Made by a program: the position numbers and the translations under genes. Shown here one piece after another: positions 31,173-32,048 of a stretch of DNA of 32,048 bases. How positions within the stretch are numbered: the stretch's first letter is position 1; every line of letters begins with the position of its first letter. The DNA comes from Bacillota bacterium. Its GTDB lineage: Bacteria > Bacillota > Limnochordia > Darwinibacteriales > Darwinibacteriaceae. The stretch is from contig JAAYRS010000133.1 in NCBI GenBank assembly GCA_012518645.1, forward strand, positions 1 through 32,048, written 5' to 3'. The notes below the pieces were generated by a model. The model was not told the DNA's origin, made no database searches, and saw only the letters and a list, made by a program, of their open reading frames with translations.

Positions 31173-31562
31173 TTAAAAAATCTTTTTTAGTTCCGGGACA
31201 GTAAATTCCTGCATTTCAAATGCGTAGCCTTCCGGCCCTTCCAAGAAAAAGGACTTAAGTGCAATATCTCGGAACTCTTTTATCTCCGATACCTTCAAGC
31301 CCAGCTTTGTGAACCTTTTGTGCATCGCTGCAACGTTTTGAACCGTAAAGCTAATTAGCACGCCCCGGCCCGGCTGCGCCGGGACGGAACCTCGGGCAGC
31401 ATCCACTGCCCCCAGAAAGGAAGCGGCCCCTAAGCGGTATACAACAGCCCAACCAGGATCGTAAACGGCCTTCAGCCCCAGCGTGTTTTCAAAAAATTCT
31501 TGAGCCAAAGCCAAATCCTGAAAGTAAAGGAAGGTAATGTAACTTGATACTTCTCTTAACAT
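31173..31562 (-). CDS. VOC-superfamily (glyoxalase/bleomycin-resistance fold) protein
   Basis: A 129-residue single-domain protein of two beta-alpha-beta-beta-beta units. SSYITFLYFQDLALAQEFFENTLGLKAVYDPGWAVVYRLG is the first half; VLISFTVQNVAAMHKRFTKLGLKVSEIKEF with FFLEGPEGYAFEMQEF is the second, ending at the usual metal-ligand Glu (FEMQEF). The N-terminal metal-ligand position is not clearly His. Function is unknown; members include glyoxalases, dioxygenases and antibiotic-binding proteins. The ribosome site GGAGGG lies eight bases before ATG 31562. It is monocistronic. Confidence 0.85.
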   Translation of the reverse strand: MLREVSSYITFLYFQDLALAQEFFENTLGLKAVYDPGWAVVYRLGAASFLGAVDAARGSVPAQPGRGVLISFTVQNVAAMHKRFTKLGLKVSEIKEFRDIALKSFFLEGPEGYAFEMQEFTVPELKKIF

Positions 31563-32048
31563 AAAAGATGCCCTCCGCCTCTAAATCCCAAGTTCCCAGC
31601 GGGTTAACGGACCTCAACCCACTTTTCGGTCATCCTATCTTTTTCGTTATTCTCTTTTTTTGCCAAAATCCGCTGGGCCCGGAAAAAATAAGTTCCGGAA
31701 CGGAAATCCGCAAATCTCTGCATTTCTTCGCCCTGCTGTTTTAGACTCCTGCTTCATCCACCGGATCCAAGGCCGCCGCGGCCGGGTTTTCCTTGCCCTT
31801 CCCCAAAGCTTTGATCAGCTTTTATTGCAAGAAAAAAGCCGCGGGGCCTCCGCCCAGCAGCTTTCTTCCTCCTGGAGAAAACCAGTCCTAGAAAAAGGTT
31901 TTCATTGTTCTGTGCCCAGAAAGACTCCGGAGTCTAACACTTTTGAGTTTTATGCTACCGCCCTGATGGAACCTGCATAGTTGGGTCCATTGTAGGTGCA
32001 GGTCCGTCCATATCCGGATCACAGCCTGAGCAGCTAGCTAGAAACAAT
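31563..32048. other. No recognisable gene; one minus-strand terminator-like hairpin
   Basis: About 480 bp at the right edge without a convincing coding frame on either strand. On the minus strand a 10-position GC-rich stem (31838-31847 with 31852-31861, one mismatch) followed by six T (31837-31832) looks like an intrinsic terminator. A transcript coming from beyond base 32048 probably ends here. The 31866-32048 part could be a 3' untranslated region, a decayed gene or an RNA gene; I cannot tell. Confidence 0.4.
31832..31861 (-). terminator. Intrinsic terminator-like hairpin without visible gene
   Basis: GCTGCTGGGC and GCCCCGCGGC pair (one mismatch, one G-U) with a 4-nt loop, then TTTTTT on the minus strand. 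Confidence 0.55.

Noticed and set aside
31940-31965. T-box-like sequence AGGGCGGTAGC on the minus strand
   Set aside because: The conserved TGGNACCGCG core is not matched, and no stem I, specifier loop or downstream synthetase gene is seen.
31660-31980. 106-codon plus-strand reading frame
   Set aside because: It starts at a TTG in a T-run without ribosome site, has no recognisable domain, and overlaps a good minus-strand terminator hairpin.

Overview
The window looks like the chromosome of a mid-GC, saccharolytic anaerobe of the Bacillota (Clostridia/Limnochordia-like). Regulator families (GntR-UTRA, LacI, RpiR, DeoR), DUF554, bacteriohemerythrin, strong Shine-Dalgarno sites and sigma-A-type promoters point that way. 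All four ABC substrate-binding proteins carry Sec-type signal peptides with an AxA-like end and no lipobox cysteine. That is odd for a monoderm and suggests a diderm Bacillota with a periplasm (inference).

Layout. 1-1073 (minus): a GntR regulator translationally coupled to a TIGR00725-type protein cut by the window edge. 1226-2094 (plus): a small NEW3-like protein and a bacteriohemerythrin. 2214-2804 (minus): a 55-aa protein and, upstream, a promoter-to-terminator unit with no ORF that looks like a ~190-nt non-coding RNA. 2907-3833: a decayed IS30-family transposase. 4047-4751: a UPF0173 metallo-hydrolase. 4991-5677: a DUF554 membrane protein. 5705-6314: a decayed isoaspartyl dipeptidase gene. 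6570-10622 (plus): a ferric-iron/PotD-like ABC operon (binding protein, fused double permease, ATPase) with a perfect palindrome at its transcription start.

10629-17830 (minus) is a polyol or sugar operon: LacI regulator, binding protein, two permeases, two zinc alcohol dehydrogenases and a PfkB/fructokinase-like kinase. The likely logic is import of a sugar alcohol, oxidation to a ketose, then phosphorylation. 18106-23920 (minus) is an RpiR-headed operon with a UgpB-like binding protein, two permeases, a Cof-type HAD phosphatase and a GpdQ-like metallophosphoesterase; I read it as uptake and breakdown of glycerol-3-phosphate or glycerophosphodiesters. Neither operon encodes its own ABC ATPase. 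The RpiR operon has a perfect consensus promoter at 24379-24407, two interleaved palindromes just upstream of it, and a leader of about 450 nt.

24745-25512 is a DeoR regulator; 26026-26364 an acylphosphatase; 26370-27479 a patatin-like phospholipase; about 27740-28186 an MGMT pseudogene broken exactly at its active-site motif. 28217-31003 (minus) is a Znu-like metal-uptake operon led by a small ribbon-helix-helix protein with a Cys-rich tail. Its promoter carries a direct repeat between -35 and -10, making it a candidate undescribed metal-sensing regulatory system. 31173-31562 is a VOC-family protein. 31563-32048 holds no recognisable gene.

A recurring theme is a strong stem-loop between the binding-protein gene and the first permease gene in all three binding-protein/permease operons.
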